A stretch of DNA of 64,000 nt from Saprospiraceae bacterium (GCA_016722295.1 JADKGL010000012.1:3719-67718), one strand, 5' to 3'; positions 8,868 through 20,115 are shown, numbered from the stretch's first letter. The notes: generated by a model not told the origin, from the letters alone. Program-made: numbers and translations.

Positions 8868-10078
8868 TTACTCTTTAACAAATTTCACAAGTTGTTCATT
8901 TACTTTTAACAGATAAAAACCACTATTTAGACTTGACACATTTATAGAATTATGGTCGACTCGACCTGATGAAATTATCTTTCCACTCAAATCCAAAATT
9001 GTATAATTCTTTGCATCCATTGGTGTGGTAAATTCAATATCAGAAAACACTGGATTTTGCTTGATTAAAACAGTTTCCTTCTCATGTATATTTGTATTGA
9101 CAGTTGTATTGCATAAGAAAGGATTAGCGTTGGTCAACATAAATCCCAAAACGGCTGCGTTGTCATGAACTGCATGATTAGCTCCAGTATAAATCCATGT
9201 CTTGTACTGATTTTTAGGGTAGTCAATATTCTGCAATCGCTGAACGATAGAACATGTCCCAAACGCAGTCGGATAATTTGTAGGAACGACAGGGTAAGGC
9301 CAATAAGGAGGCTTCGCGCCACATGCCACAATCGGATCATCGGTTTGATGATAAGAGATCAAAGCGATATTGTCATTTTTTTCTATTTGCAATGTATCAA
9401 GCAGTCCACCAAATACATTAAACACACCTTGTACTTTTGTATCAAAACCATTTTTTATCAAGTTACCATCTGCTGGACCAAGATCATTCCTTTGAACTGT
9501 GCCGATATCCCCTATTTTACCTGCCTCTTGCGGCTTATCTGATTCTTTATCCAAAAATGCGGTAGCCAAAGAAACAAAAGATCCAGCACTAAATCCCCCT
9601 ACCCAAATTCGATCGAGATCAATGGAATCCTCAACATGTCTGGCTTTCATAAAACGCAACATTGCTTTACCATCTTGCATGCCTCGAAATCCAACTCGCT
9701 TAATCTCAGCTTTGTCAAAAGAAAGCGGATTTTGACCTCCAGGATTGAGTGAAATCCAATCCGATAATCTATCGTCACCGCAACAAATCCCTTTGCAGCA
9801 AACTCTGTGCACACTTGATCAAGGTCTTGACGAGTTCCCTGAAAAAAACCACCACCAAAGACCCACATGACCATAGGACGTTTAGCTTCTGTGGAACCTA
9901 CAGGATAATAGATGTCGAGAAATAAATCCTTGGGCTTATTCTGAAAATCAAGATCTGTCCCAACGAAAACATTTTTACTGACCTAACTCCGTATTTGGAG
10001 ATTGTATAATCACATTGTGCATTTAATGAGAGAGAAGCGCAATAAGTAAATAATATAAGAAATAATATTAATCTCATG
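8868..10078 (-). pseudogene. Secreted alpha/beta-hydrolase (carboxylesterase-like) with T9SS tail, frameshifted
   Basis: The gene starts at ATG 10078 with a signal peptide (MRLILFLILFTYCAS) and is read in three frames joined near 9985 and 9780. It carries the esterase fold markers: the oxyanion loop FGGGFFQGTR, the nucleophile elbow GFSAGS, an acid in TDDPIVACG and the histidine in GANHAVHD. It ends with a T9SS type A sorting domain (TILDLSGKIISSG, LNSGFYLLKV, LVKFVKE). It probably hydrolyses ester bonds of extracellular polymers or lipids at the cell surface. Both frameshifts can be repaired by one extra G in a GG pair, which hints at sequencing error. The intact catalytic triad supports recent or only apparent inactivation. 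Confidence 0.75.
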
Positions 10079-10344
10079 ATTTAAATTTTAGCAGAAATTT
10101 GACAATATTTAGATTCGTCCAGTAAATTAAAGATAAATATACATTGATTTTCTAAAATTAATGGAAAAAAAATAAAATTTTCTAAAATCTATGTGAAATG
10201 CTGGAGCTAAAAATCAAATCACTTTGAGCACATCATTCAACAAACTAATTGATTCCCATTATAAAATACTGAACTTTCATAGTAAAATAAATGTTATCTA
10301 AAATATCAATAGACACTATATACAAAACAGTAAAATCTTAAACA

Positions 10345-10617
10345 ATGAAATCTGAAAAATTTATAATAACGAACTTAAAATGCAGTGGCTGTGAAAACAC
10401 AATAGTAAATAGTCTCAAAAAAATAGAAGGCGTATCTGATGTTGCAGTCAATCATGAAGAAGATTCTGTTAATATCAATTTTGATGGTGAGATAGCAAGA
10501 TCTGTTTTCGGAGAAAAACTATATTCATTGGGCTACCCAGAAGCAACAGAAGAAAATGGTCTTCTGCTTCAACTTAAAAGTTACGCTAGTTGTATGATTG
10601 GAAGAATGAGTAATTAA
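10345..10617 (+). CDS. Heavy-metal-associated (HMA) domain protein
   Basis: A 90-aa protein whose first ~65 residues form a ferredoxin-like HMA fold with the metal-binding CxxC pair at Cys13 and Cys16 (KCSGCENTI), and the typical GVSDVAVNHEE strand. Such small proteins are copper chaperones or metal-delivery domains; no P-type ATPase or regulator lies next to it. The C-terminal 25 residues carry one more Cys (YASCMIG) and are not part of the fold. The stop codon TAA at 10615-10617 falls inside the duplicated target site of the element that follows, so the original stop may have been preserved by the duplication. Standing alone between divergent and repeated DNA, its partner cannot be named. 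Confidence 0.8.
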   Translation: MKSEKFIITNLKCSGCENTIVNSLKKIEGVSDVAVNHEEDSVNINFDGEIARSVFGEKLYSLGYPEATEENGLLLQLKSYASCMIGRMSN

Positions 10618-10619
10618 GT

Positions 10620-11068
10620 AGGTCTTCTCAAAAACTATATTCGCATTATGAATGAGTCTTTTATATTAGATTCTACATTTTTATATGCAAGATTTCTAAT
10701 TATGATAATCAAAAAATCGTGCACTTCTTTTGATTAATCAAAATTCTAAGATTTGCAAGAGTAGTTTTTTTAAGGCACTTACGTTCATTTACTTTGAGGC
10801 TGACTAGGGTAGTTCTCTCCTTATCGAGTGATTTTGTATCACTCGATAGCCAGTCGTTCATCTAAAGAAAAGCACAAGCTGTCCAAAGGATTGGACAGTT
10901 CTTTCGTTATCGAGTGAAATCGTTCACTCGATTGCTTCCTCCACTCATTCATTCAAAGGATTTGTACGCAATATAAATTCTAAATTGGCTCCAAGGTTTC
11001 GCCAATTCTTAACGAATTTATATTGCTATGCTGTTGAAACAGATCTAACTTATTTTTTGAGCAGACCT
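10620..11068. mobile_element. MITE-like element with hairpin array, TIRs and TSD
   Basis: A 449-bp non-coding insertion. Its ends are 15-bp terminal inverted repeats, 10620-10634 (aggtcttctcaaaaa) and 11054-11068 (tttttgagcagacct), matching at 14 of 15 positions. The flanks show a direct 5-bp duplication, TAAGT, at 10615-10619 and 11069-11073. Inside are five further palindromic structures: 10686-10714 with 10728-10756 (imperfect), 10822-10848 (perfect 10-bp stem), 10879-10898 (perfect 8-bp stem), 10909-10932 (perfect 10-bp stem) and 10968-11026 (12-bp outer arms with a 7-bp inner stem). There is no transposase, so it would be mobilised in trans. A structured RNA encoded in the same place is an alternative. 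Confidence 0.75.
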
Positions 11069-11226
11069 TAAGTATTTAAGATATTTTCTAAATACAGCGT
11101 AATACGATAGCTTCTGACACGATAAGCTTACTTTGGTGACCTATTTTATCTACAACTTTTATTTCAAAAAATAGCTCTGTTCCTAAAACTAAGCAAAATT
11201 CGTTTACAGATTTCATTCATTTACTA

Positions 11227-13424
11227 TTATGGTTTTTCATAACTTGACATCTTCTTATTTGGCTGATCGCCCATGGTAAATTCAAGTTCTCCACCCTGTT
11301 GAATTAGTTCATGAGTGATATAATTCTTTTCATATTTTTTTCCATTCAAAAAAATATTTTGAATATAAACATTGCTTTTATTTTGATTCTTAGCTCTGAC
11401 TGTAAATACTTTATTGTTGGCCAAATGAATACTAGCTTTTTGCAATTGAGGTGATCCAAAGCAATAAACTCCATTTGCAGGATTGACGGGATATATCCCC
11501 ATTGCACTCAAAATATACCAAGCTGACATTTGACCACAATCTTCGTTTCCGGAATATCCTGATGGCGTATTTGAATATAATTCATTCAAGACTTTGGCTG
11601 AATAATATTGAGACTTCCAAGGTTCCTGTGTAAAATTATACAAATAAGCGATGTGATGACTTGGTTCATTGCCATGAGCATACTGTCCTATGAATCCAGA
11701 TGCATTTCCATTGACATCTTCTGGCTTTGCATTTAGTGTAAAAAATTCATCCAATTTTTTTGTAAACAATTTTTCTCCTCCCATCATTTCCTTAAAAGTA
11801 GATACATCATGAGGGACATACCATAGATACTGCCAAGCATTACCTTCAGTAAAAGGATATCCACCATTGCCACCATATTTTAAAGGAGAAAAAGGTTGAA
11901 TCCAACTACCCTTATCATCTTTCGCGCGAAAAAAACCTATATTTGTATCAAACAAATTTTTATAATAACTCGAGCGTTGATTGAAAAAATTAAAATCAGA
12001 TTCGTGATTCAAGGCTTTTGCCATTTGTGCTACACCAATCATTAAATGCAGTCTCCAAAGTTATTGATACAGATTGTGACTCGATATTTTCAGGCAAATA
12101 ATGATATTTATCCAATACATTGAACGCTGAATTTTGGTGTGAAACAGTTGATGATTTTACAATGGCTTCATAAGCCAAATTCCAATCCACATTCTGGATT
12201 TTCTTAAAATAAGCATCAACAATAACAGGAATGGCATGATTGCCTATCATACAATAAGTTTCTTTCCCCCACAATGCCCATATTGGCAAATATCCATGAT
12301 CTCTGTATTGAACTAACATTGAATTAATATTTTTTACCTTCCATGTTACATTTTTCACCATTACTATTTATATAATCACCATTGACATCAGAAATAGTAT
12401 TTGGGTGAATAAAACAATGATACAATGCTGTATAAAATATTTCCTTCTGCATTGCGTTCGCCTCCACATCGATCAATGATAATTCCTTATTCCATTTCTC
12501 TTCTGTCTGCTTTTTCACAATATCAAATCCTTTATTTCCAACTTCTGAAGCCAAATTTAGCTTAGCTCCTTCATAGCTGACAGAAGAAAGTCCGACAGAG
12601 ATTACTAATGCTGAATTCGGTTCTGTCTTAAAATTTGAAATAAGTTTAAGATCTTTATGATTCGCAATATTTTGATTGAAATTAACTTTGCTTCCTGCTT
12701 TTGTCATTGTAGATAAAATAGGATGAGAAAATGTAGCATAAAAATAAACTCTTCGCTCATTTGCCCAACCTGTAATTACACGATACCCTTCTATGGTGTA
12801 TTTATCTACTACGCGTATCTGTGCATCAATAATTTTACAAGACCAATAGGGACGTTTTTTATCTAAGCTATGATTCAAATCTATCATTAAGGAAAATGTA
12901 TCTTTCCCTTGATTCCAATATTGATGGATACCACAATGTTCTGATGCTGTAAGTTCAACTTTCATTTGTGCATCATCCAACGTTACACTATAGTATCCAG
13001 GACTTGCTTTTTCATTGCTATGTTGAAAAGAAGAACAATATCCTAACTCTCCTTTTGCATTCACTTTAGCATTCCATTTCGCTGCTCCGCGAAAAGGCAT
13101 AAATAAAAAATCGAACAAATCTGCTACTCCGGTTCCACTCAAATGCGTATGACTAAATCCAACAATTGTATCATCTGCAAAAATCATACCACTGCATGGA
13201 TCTTCTGGATTCGCATCCGTATCAGGACTTAATTGTAACAATCCAAAAGGAGCAACAGCACCAGGGAAATTGCTTCCAGACAAACTTAAACTATCAATAG
13301 ATCCTGTTCCAATAAATGGATTAACATACTGAATAAAATTTTTAGATTGGCAGAATATACTAGTATAAATAAATACTTGACTACAAAGCGCAAGTAATAT
13401 AAAAAATCTTCTATAATAAATCAT
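11227..13424 (-). pseudogene. Glycoside hydrolase family 92 alpha-mannosidase, frameshifted with internal gap
   Basis: Three frames (13424-12324, 12361-11996, 12042-11227) make up a GH92 exo-alpha-mannosidase of about 730 aa. It starts with a signal peptide (LLALCSQVFIYTSIFCQ) and the N-terminal lectin-like domain (VNPFIGTGSID, GFSHTHLSGTG). The catalytic domain contains the general acid motif HGNEPSHH and the base motif GNEDCGQMSAWY. These calcium-dependent enzymes trim mannose from N-glycans or yeast mannan. Compared with the family, the conserved segment that should follow EGKKY, including the SLWDT motif, is missing, as the sequence jumps to a region matching the later helix (YRDHGYLPIW). 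Two frameshifts plus this gap argue for a true pseudogene. No T9SS tail is present. Confidence 0.72.
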
Positions 13425-13617
13425 TTTGCAAATATAACCGAACTCATTTGGAATTTCATTATTCTGCTGATAAATGCAGAATGGATTTCAAAGTAAAATA
13501 AACCTTTGCACCAATATCCAATGTAATGCTTGAAACTACTCTATCAAATTCAGAATAGAATTCCCTATTACGTATGGACTACGTTTTCCTTGACAGAGAA
13601 ATAAAACTTATATTATT

Positions 13618-16600
13618 CTATCTTACAATTTCCAACTTTTGCATCAATGATCCAATACGTAAATTATAGACTCCAATAGGCAAATCCTTCACATCTAGTT
13701 TGAATTGCTGAGCTTTTACAATTTGCTTTGAGATATGCACTTTTCCAGTAATATCTGTACATAACAATAAGCCATCTGTCAAATTTTTGAAAACTAAGTT
13801 CACTTCATCTTTTGCAGGATTCGGCAAAATTAAAAATGCTTCATTAGTACTTTGCTCTTTAACATTAGTGATTACAATTTCTGGAAAACTAAGAAAATAA
13901 TTTCCAGTATAATCTGTTGCTCCTGCAAAACTAATTTCACTTATCCTTGAATTCGCTGATAATCCCTTCCGTTCAGTTTGCCAATTTGGTAAGTAATCGC
14001 TTGGATCTTTGCGATAATGCAATTCAAACAAAGTTGGATTTTGCTCTTCCTTAGAAGAGAATTTTACAGCATTTATCAAAGAAAAACTATCTATAATTTT
14101 ACTATTTATAGTCCCCCATGAACGCACAATAAATTGTTGATCATTATATTTTTGCCCAACAATGTCTGGCAATGGTATTGGAATACTATTCAATCTGTAT
14201 GTGGCAATCTCAAAATTGGATGTGCTTGGTTTTGTCTTTGCAAAAAGGGCTACTCCTGTTTGATCAAATATATTTTTCCCTGATTCAACGAATTTAATTT
14301 TTGAGATACACCTGTTGCAACCGGAGCGGAAGAAATAGGATGAGCACCATTGCCATTTTCCATATGAGATGTCTCTATTTTATCATAAAATAGTCGATCA
14401 TCTTTTTCATTAAATTGATAATAAGCCACTAAACCATTTTCTTTTTCTTTAGAAATCAAATGCATATTCAATCGAATCTCATCGCGAGTTAATGCGCGAT
14501 TGTACATTTTCAATTCATCCATTTGACCGTTGAAATCACCACATTGACCAGGTACTCCATTTCCAATGACCCATGAAGTGGAACTTAAATCAAAATTTTT
14601 AAAATTACCTTTGTAAGTCCATGGTTCGCCATTTGCATAAAGTCGAACAGAATCTGGGTAAACAACCATTTGCGACATGAATCCACGTATTGGTATCTAA
14701 ATTAAATGGTGTGGTTAACCAATAGGGAACATCCTTCCACGAAAAAGTTAAATTTCGGGTAGAAACATAGCCTTGAAATGCAAAGCCAAAACCAAATTCT
14801 GCATTACTATTCCAATTTGAAATAATCTGTGTAAAACAATCTTGCGGAGAATTAATTTTAATCCAAGTCATACAGGTGAACTCAGTTGCATTTTTTAATC
14901 CGGGAATTTTTGCAATGGTGCCATTATTTCCTCTTGCTGTTAGATCTAACATTTTTCCCGCTATTGTGTCTTTCTCGCATTCACTGATGCCTATATTTAT
15001 CATGCCCTTCTCAGTCTTACTATCTGATCCCAACAGATTTGTCACTTGTAACGTAACATCATAGGAACCTAAATTTTTATACACTACTTTTGGATTTCTT
15101 GCATGGATATCACTCACATAAGTTGCTCCCGGAAATGCCCAAGTATATGTTGTGACTGAATCCAATTGAAGCACAGAATAATCTTCAAAATAAAATGTAT
15201 CTCGCGAACAAAATGAATTTAATTTATCCACTGTAGGTTGAGCTATTGGTTTTGAAGGTTCAATAAATGGGATTTCCCATACACCATTACTCCCACCATT
15301 GATCAACTTTCCATCCCTATAAAAAGGTCTAAGATTGCGAGTAAAATGATTTACTGGAATTCCAGTGTTGTATACAGTCCAATCATTTTGATCTTGATTC
15401 CTATAAAACACATTTCCACCATCACACGCTATATATAATCCACCATTAGTTCCATATTGAAACATAATATCAGAAATTGAAGAGTTCCCTATTGTTGGTG
15501 TAGTTATATTAGTCCAAGTTTTTCCTCCATCTTTTGTGTAAAAAACTTTATTTGCAGAAGATCCACTGCGATAAGCGACATATAAAAAATTGTCATCTGT
15601 AGGCGACAATGCAATCACTTGCAATCTGCGCTGTCCATCTGGAATAGAAGGATTTTGTATTTTCACAAAAGTTTTTCCACGATCGACCGAACGCCATATA
15701 TTTCCATAGCTTGGAGAATTGCTCCGCTCTGTAAAGTAAATTACATCAGGATTAGATCGCGACACTTCAATTGCTTCAACATTCGATTCCGCACTTGGCA
15801 ATGCAAATGTTTGCTCAAAACTTGCAGCATTATTTTCACTCTTATAAAATTTATTTTCTCTACCTAGATACACTTCGTGATAGCATATTGGTGACCACAC
15901 CATATCACTGTGTTCAGTTGCATAATAAGATTCATTGGGATATAACCCACAAGGCAAACTCCCATATTTTAAAACTGTATCATATGCAAATGGCAAAGTG
16001 TAAGCACCAATATCTGAAAAATAAACATCGCGATTTTTTATGGGATTCACATAACCTGTTGGAGACTCCGCACCTCCCATTCTTAAAAATTTACTTCTAT
16101 AATTTTCATGGTATACTGTATTGCCATTATGATATCTTCCTCCTACAAAAACATTCTCATGCCAACCTGCGTCGAAGCCCCAAAAATCGCTTCCATTGAT
16201 TCCTTTATTTCGAGCCTCAGCGTTTGCGGTGTTTGTAAAAAAATCGGTTGAATATGTCAATCCTCCATCCGTTGCAATCCAAGAATCATCTCCAAAAGCA
16301 ACTGAAGCTTGGAAATCTGGATGCAATGGAAAACTACCTCCATATCCTCCCAATGCCTTAAAGGTTTTACCTCCATCAATGGACTTTACCATTGTCCCAG
16401 TACCAGTGATCACTTCATCTGCATTTTTCTGTGAGGCAACTATCGACAGATCATAATATCCTTGCCAATTGTCCAATGGGAAGTCTGGTGAATCGTAGCC
16501 TGTATAACTGCCTTTAGCCATCGTCGACCATGTCTCACCTTCATCAATGCTTCTCATTAAATATGGTCCTTTGTCAGAAGTCAAAGCTATGGCATAAATT

Positions 16601-17574
16601 CGCTTTGGATCTGCAGTGGTAATTGCCATCCGAACACCGCCATCGCCACTAGTATACCAGCCTGATTTTTTATCCGAAAATGTCATACCAAAATTGATCG
16701 ATTTTACTGGATAATATTGTTTTGTCAATGAATTATATCTTGTTGCGATGACAATATTATTTTTAACATTCAGAACTTTTAGCTCACTAGAAGCTTCAGC
16801 AAATACTTGAGTCCAAGATTGTCCACTATTAGCTGATCGATAAAGTCCTTTATTCGTTGCAGCCAAAATGATATGAGCGCTACTTTCTGGAATATCCAAA
16901 TCATAAACCCACAATCCATTTAAAGCGAATACTGAAGTCCAAGTATTGCCTCCATCTGTTGATCTTCTTATGATTCCATTCGTCCCCAAATACACAGTGT
17001 CTGGATTTTTGGGATGTATTGCTATTGCTTCGGAAGTATTTAAATGGTTTTTGCCTATTTGTGTCCAATTCTTTCCTTTGTCCACAGTTTTAAATAATCC
17101 TTCTGTTTCAGATATACAATAAAGAATATTTGGATTTGATTTAGCTACATCAATAGCATAGACATTGACTTGCCATGGGCAAGCTTGACTATTTTTTTCT
17201 AAAAAAAATGTTTCCATTTCATAGGGCATCCATACTGGCATTTGTGTACGTGAAGTCGCTGATTTTCGATATTCTTTTTCTCTTTTTTCAATATCTATTG
17301 GAATCGCATTACCACGTTCATCCATAGCAGTCCGATAGTTCATAATTAACCTTTTATAATATCTGGTATATTGATTTTTTTCAAAAGGTTTTTCTTTATA
17401 ATAAGATCTGTATTCTTTTGCTAATTGAATAAAATTAATAGGTTCATCATACATCAATTTTGCCCAATTTGGCATTTCATTGCACTTGGCAGGTATGTTT
17501 AACTCTCCATAAATTTGGCAAAATAAACTACCTGAAAATAGAAAAAAAACTCCGAAAAAGATCTGCTTTATCAT
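13618..17574 (-). pseudogene. Sortilin-like Asp-box repeat protein with PKD, LamG and T9SS tail, frameshifted
   Basis: The main frame (17574-14605, 989 aa) starts with a signal peptide (FFGVFFLFSGSLFCQ) and carries a BNR/Asp-box beta-propeller with repeats such as STDGGNTW, SIDEGETW, SIDGGKTF and TKDGGKTW. It is followed by a PKD domain (about residues 800-880, YTWAFPGA). A laminin-G-like domain then begins and continues in a second frame (14678-14250, GQMDELKMYNRAL). The third part (14193-13618) ends in a T9SS type A sorting domain (ILPNPAKDEVNLVF, LPIGVYNLRIG). Whole length is about 1,300 aa. Such proteins are secreted glycan-binding or hydrolytic surface proteins; no catalytic residues were recognised. 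The two frameshifts lie near 14680 and 14220. Confidence 0.72.
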
Positions 17575-17780
17575 AATTTACACAAATATTTGGTAAAGAT
17601 AAGTTTATTACTTTTTATAAAATCAATATTGTATTTATCAAGCTAATAATTAGATGAATTCCATCAATACACTACAAAATTTAAATTTCTTGATCAAAGC
17701 CTTCCTAAAAATCAAATTGTCCACTATATTTACCGAAATTATTTACATCACCATATTTATATATTAAAACAATAGTTAAT

Positions 17781-18536
17781 ATGTCAGCATTACATCTAAC
17801 CTTGAAAGTGTGGAGGCAGAAGAATAATCAAGACAAAGGCAAATTGGAAACTTATAAAGTAGATGCCAATGAACACATGTCGTTTTTGGAGATGATGGAT
17901 GTCTTGAATCAAAACTTGGTTGAAAATAAACAAGAACCAGTTGCATTTGATCACGATTGCAGAGAAGGCATCTGTGGTGCATGTAGTATGGTGATCAATG
18001 GAAGACCTCACGGGCCAAATGGTGGCACCACAACTTGCCAACTCCATATGCGCCATTTCAAAGATGGAGATACGATTACCGTTGAGCCATTCCGTGCCAA
18101 ATCATTTCCAGTGGTGAAAGATTTGGTCGTTGATAGAAGCTCATTTGATCGAATTATCCAAGCAGGTGGATTTATATCTGTCAACACTGGTCAAGCTATG
18201 GATGGGAATGCAATCCCGATCGATAAGGATACAGCCTCGAAATCTTTTGATGCAGCTGCTTGTATTGGCTGTGGTGCTTGTGTAGCTGCTTGTCCAAATG
18301 GTTCAGCTATGTTGTTTACTTCAGCTAAAGTATCCCATCTAGGATTATTGCCTCAAGGTGAAGTCGAACATCTCCGTCGAGTACAAAATATGGTGAATCA
18401 AATGGATTTAGAAGGTTTTGGATTCTGTTCGAATGTTGGTGCGTGTGAAGCTGAATGTCCAAAAGAAATTAGTCTTGAAAACATTGCTCGTATGAATAGA
18501 GCTTTCATCGGATCCAGCTTAACGGCAGATTATTGA
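17781..18536 (+). CDS. sdhB: Succinate dehydrogenase/fumarate reductase iron-sulfur subunit
   Basis: The 251-aa protein has the complete ligand set for three clusters: a plant-type 2Fe-2S site at Cys60, Cys65, Cys68 and Cys86 (REGICGAC), then Cys161, Cys164, Cys167 with Cys171 (CIGCGACVAACP), and Cys216, Cys222 and Cys226 (CSNVGACEAECP). It passes electrons between the flavoprotein and the membrane anchor of complex II in the TCA cycle and respiratory chain, at the inner face of the cytoplasmic membrane. The sequence style is the Bacteroidota type. Unusually, no sdhA or sdhC is adjacent; the gene before it is on the other strand. The next gene starts one base after the stop, so these two form a transcription unit. 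Confidence 0.93.
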   Translation: MSALHLTLKVWRQKNNQDKGKLETYKVDANEHMSFLEMMDVLNQNLVENKQEPVAFDHDCREGICGACSMVINGRPHGPNGGTTTCQLHMRHFKDGDTITVEPFRAKSFPVVKDLVVDRSSFDRIIQAGGFISVNTGQAMDGNAIPIDKDTASKSFDAAACIGCGACVAACPNGSAMLFTSAKVSHLGLLPQGEVEHLRRVQNMVNQMDLEGFGFCSNVGACEAECPKEISLENIARMNRAFIGSSLTADY

Positions 18537-18537
18537 A

Positions 18538-19146
18538 ATGAGTATTTATTCAGTACATCCCAGCATTGCTTATCAACAATCGATTATTACTAATTTAAAG
18601 GAGACTACTGGACGTTCTATCGATGACTGGAAAAATCTATTATCTAAAAAAATATGGAGCAACGCCAAGATTTTAGCTCATCACTTGAAAGAAGACTATA
18701 ATCTTGGAAGCACAAAAGCTAATTTAATCTCAGAATTAGTTTTAGAAATTGGACTAGAAGACATATTAGAAGAAAAGTATTTGGCAATCGTTCCTCAATA
18801 TGTAGAAAAAATGTTTGCCACTCGTCCAATAATTTTCCCCTTATATGAAAATATTATTGACCATATACTTCAACAAAAGAATGAAACAAAAATAAGTCCT
18901 TGTGCAACAATAGTCCCATTGTATAGAAACCATGTATATGCACAAATAAAACCCTCGACAAAAACAAGAATCGACCTTGGATTTGCATTAAAAAAATATA
19001 CAAAAAGAACGCCAGTTAGACTTGAATTAACTGGAGGGATAGAGAAAGGTGACCGTATCACGCATCGAATAAAATTATCTTCAATTGATGATTTTGATTC
19101 TGAGGCAAAAGAATGGTTACAAATCGCTTATGACTTGGATTTTTAA
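18538..19146 (+). CDS. DUF4287 / DUF5655 two-domain protein
   Basis: A 202-aa cytoplasmic protein. Residues about 10-75 match the DUF4287 pattern (LKETTGRSIDDWKNLL, HLKEDYNLGSTKANL), and residues about 95-200 match DUF5655 (FPLYENIID, GFALK, RITHRIKL near the end). This pair is common in environmental bacteria; its biochemical role is unknown. It starts one base after the sdhB stop, so translation is coupled, but a functional link to respiration is not implied. The sequence has no cysteine motifs or membrane segments. Confidence 0.75.
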   Translation: MSIYSVHPSIAYQQSIITNLKETTGRSIDDWKNLLSKKIWSNAKILAHHLKEDYNLGSTKANLISELVLEIGLEDILEEKYLAIVPQYVEKMFATRPIIFPLYENIIDHILQQKNETKISPCATIVPLYRNHVYAQIKPSTKTRIDLGFALKKYTKRTPVRLELTGGIEKGDRITHRIKLSSIDDFDSEAKEWLQIAYDLDF

Positions 19147-19173
19147 TAATTGAAAATGATCAATAAAAAATAA

Positions 19174-19698
19174 ATGGATTCTGAAATTCTCTCACATTAT
19201 AATATTAGAGCTTCTACTAAGTCTACTGCCCTATTTCATTTGTATAATCTTGATGAAGCAACTTTAGGGTCAATAGAACTCAAAACTGATGAAAAAAAAC
19301 AAGCTGAAATTATCATTGGAGAAAATAAATATGAAATAATCCAGCCATCAATTTGGGAATCAAAATATTCAGTACTTTTAAAAGAAAATACAGTTGCTAC
19401 ATTAAAAATCAATTCCCTAAATTTGAATACAGAAATCAAAATTTTGGGTAAAAAGCCTATTGAATATAAATTGGAAATTCTCTCGTTTTGGAAATACAAT
19501 TATAAATTATCAGATGCTCAAGGTCAGCTTTTGTTTTTCTTAACTCCAAAGTTAAATTGGAAAACGATGAACTATACGTTTTCTATCGCTTATCATCATA
19601 TATTTGAATCTTATGAAGAGAAGGAATTACTTTTCTTTATTACAACATTCCAACTTTTAGCACATATGAGAAATTCAACTGTTACAGTAGTTACTTAA
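19174..19698 (+). CDS. Hypothetical beta-rich protein (174 aa)
   Basis: The predicted protein is dominated by alternating short strands (YNIRASTKSTALFHLYN, GSIELKTDEKKQ, YKLEILSFWKYNY) and lacks a signal peptide or transmembrane helix. The pattern could be a tubby- or LURP-one-like beta barrel, but I cannot confirm it from motifs. It lies 27 nt after the preceding gene and 12 nt before a cytochrome gene, so it is probably in the same operon. No function is assigned. Confidence 0.6.
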   Translation: MDSEILSHYNIRASTKSTALFHLYNLDEATLGSIELKTDEKKQAEIIIGENKYEIIQPSIWESKYSVLLKENTVATLKINSLNLNTEIKILGKKPIEYKLEILSFWKYNYKLSDAQGQLLFFLTPKLNWKTMNYTFSIAYHHIFESYEEKELLFFITTFQLLAHMRNSTVTVVT

Positions 19699-19710
19699 GA
19701 TAAATCAAAA

Positions 19711-20115
19711 ATGAAAAAAACAGTATGTCTTATTGCGCTATTCTTCCTTTTCCTTTTCTCTTGCAATAGTCTTCAAAATCCTTACAAAGAAGGTAAATAT
19801 TCATACGAAAAACATTGTGCAGATTGTCATGGTGTGCAGGGTGAAGGACTGGGTAAATTATATCCTAGTTTAAAGAGCAAAGAATTTATTGAAGAGCGCC
19901 GATTAGACATTGCTTGTCTCCTGCGGCTAGGGATCAAAAATGACAGCCTGGCAATGTTTCGAACAAAATATGGAGATCAAGAAATGCCAGAAAACAAATG
20001 GCTCAGTGAAAGCGATATTTGCAATATTTTAAATTACATCAACCAGATGTTATGGCACAAAGAACCATTTACATTAAATCAAATTTCAGAGCAGTTAAAG
20101 AAATGTAAAAACTAG
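19711..20115 (+). CDS. Lipoprotein c-type cytochrome
   Basis: A 134-aa mono-haem cytochrome c. It has a lipoprotein signal peptide with a lipobox ending at Cys18 (FLFSC), the haem site CADCH at Cys36-His40, and a likely axial methionine at Met92 (EMPENKW). It is probably anchored to a membrane facing the periplasm and could pass electrons to a terminal oxidase. It follows sdhB, DUF4287/DUF5655 and an unknown gene on the same strand with short gaps, so cotranscription is likely. The convergent TonB-receptor gene comes next, across a repeat-rich spacer. Confidence 0.85.
   Translation: MKKTVCLIALFFLFLFSCNSLQNPYKEGKYSYEKHCADCHGVQGEGLGKLYPSLKSKEFIEERRLDIACLLRLGIKNDSLAMFRTKYGDQEMPENKWLSESDICNILNYINQMLWHKEPFTLNQISEQLKKCKN

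Noticed and set aside
10620..11068. Large structured ncRNA gene as the main call
   Set aside because: The terminal inverted repeats and the TAAGT duplication favour a transposed element; an RNA role stays possible but unsupported.
15771..16199. 142-aa plus-strand frame inside the Asp-box gene
   Set aside because: Shadow of the minus-strand gene; its composition (His, Tyr, Lys) mirrors the reverse complement of repeat-containing coding DNA.
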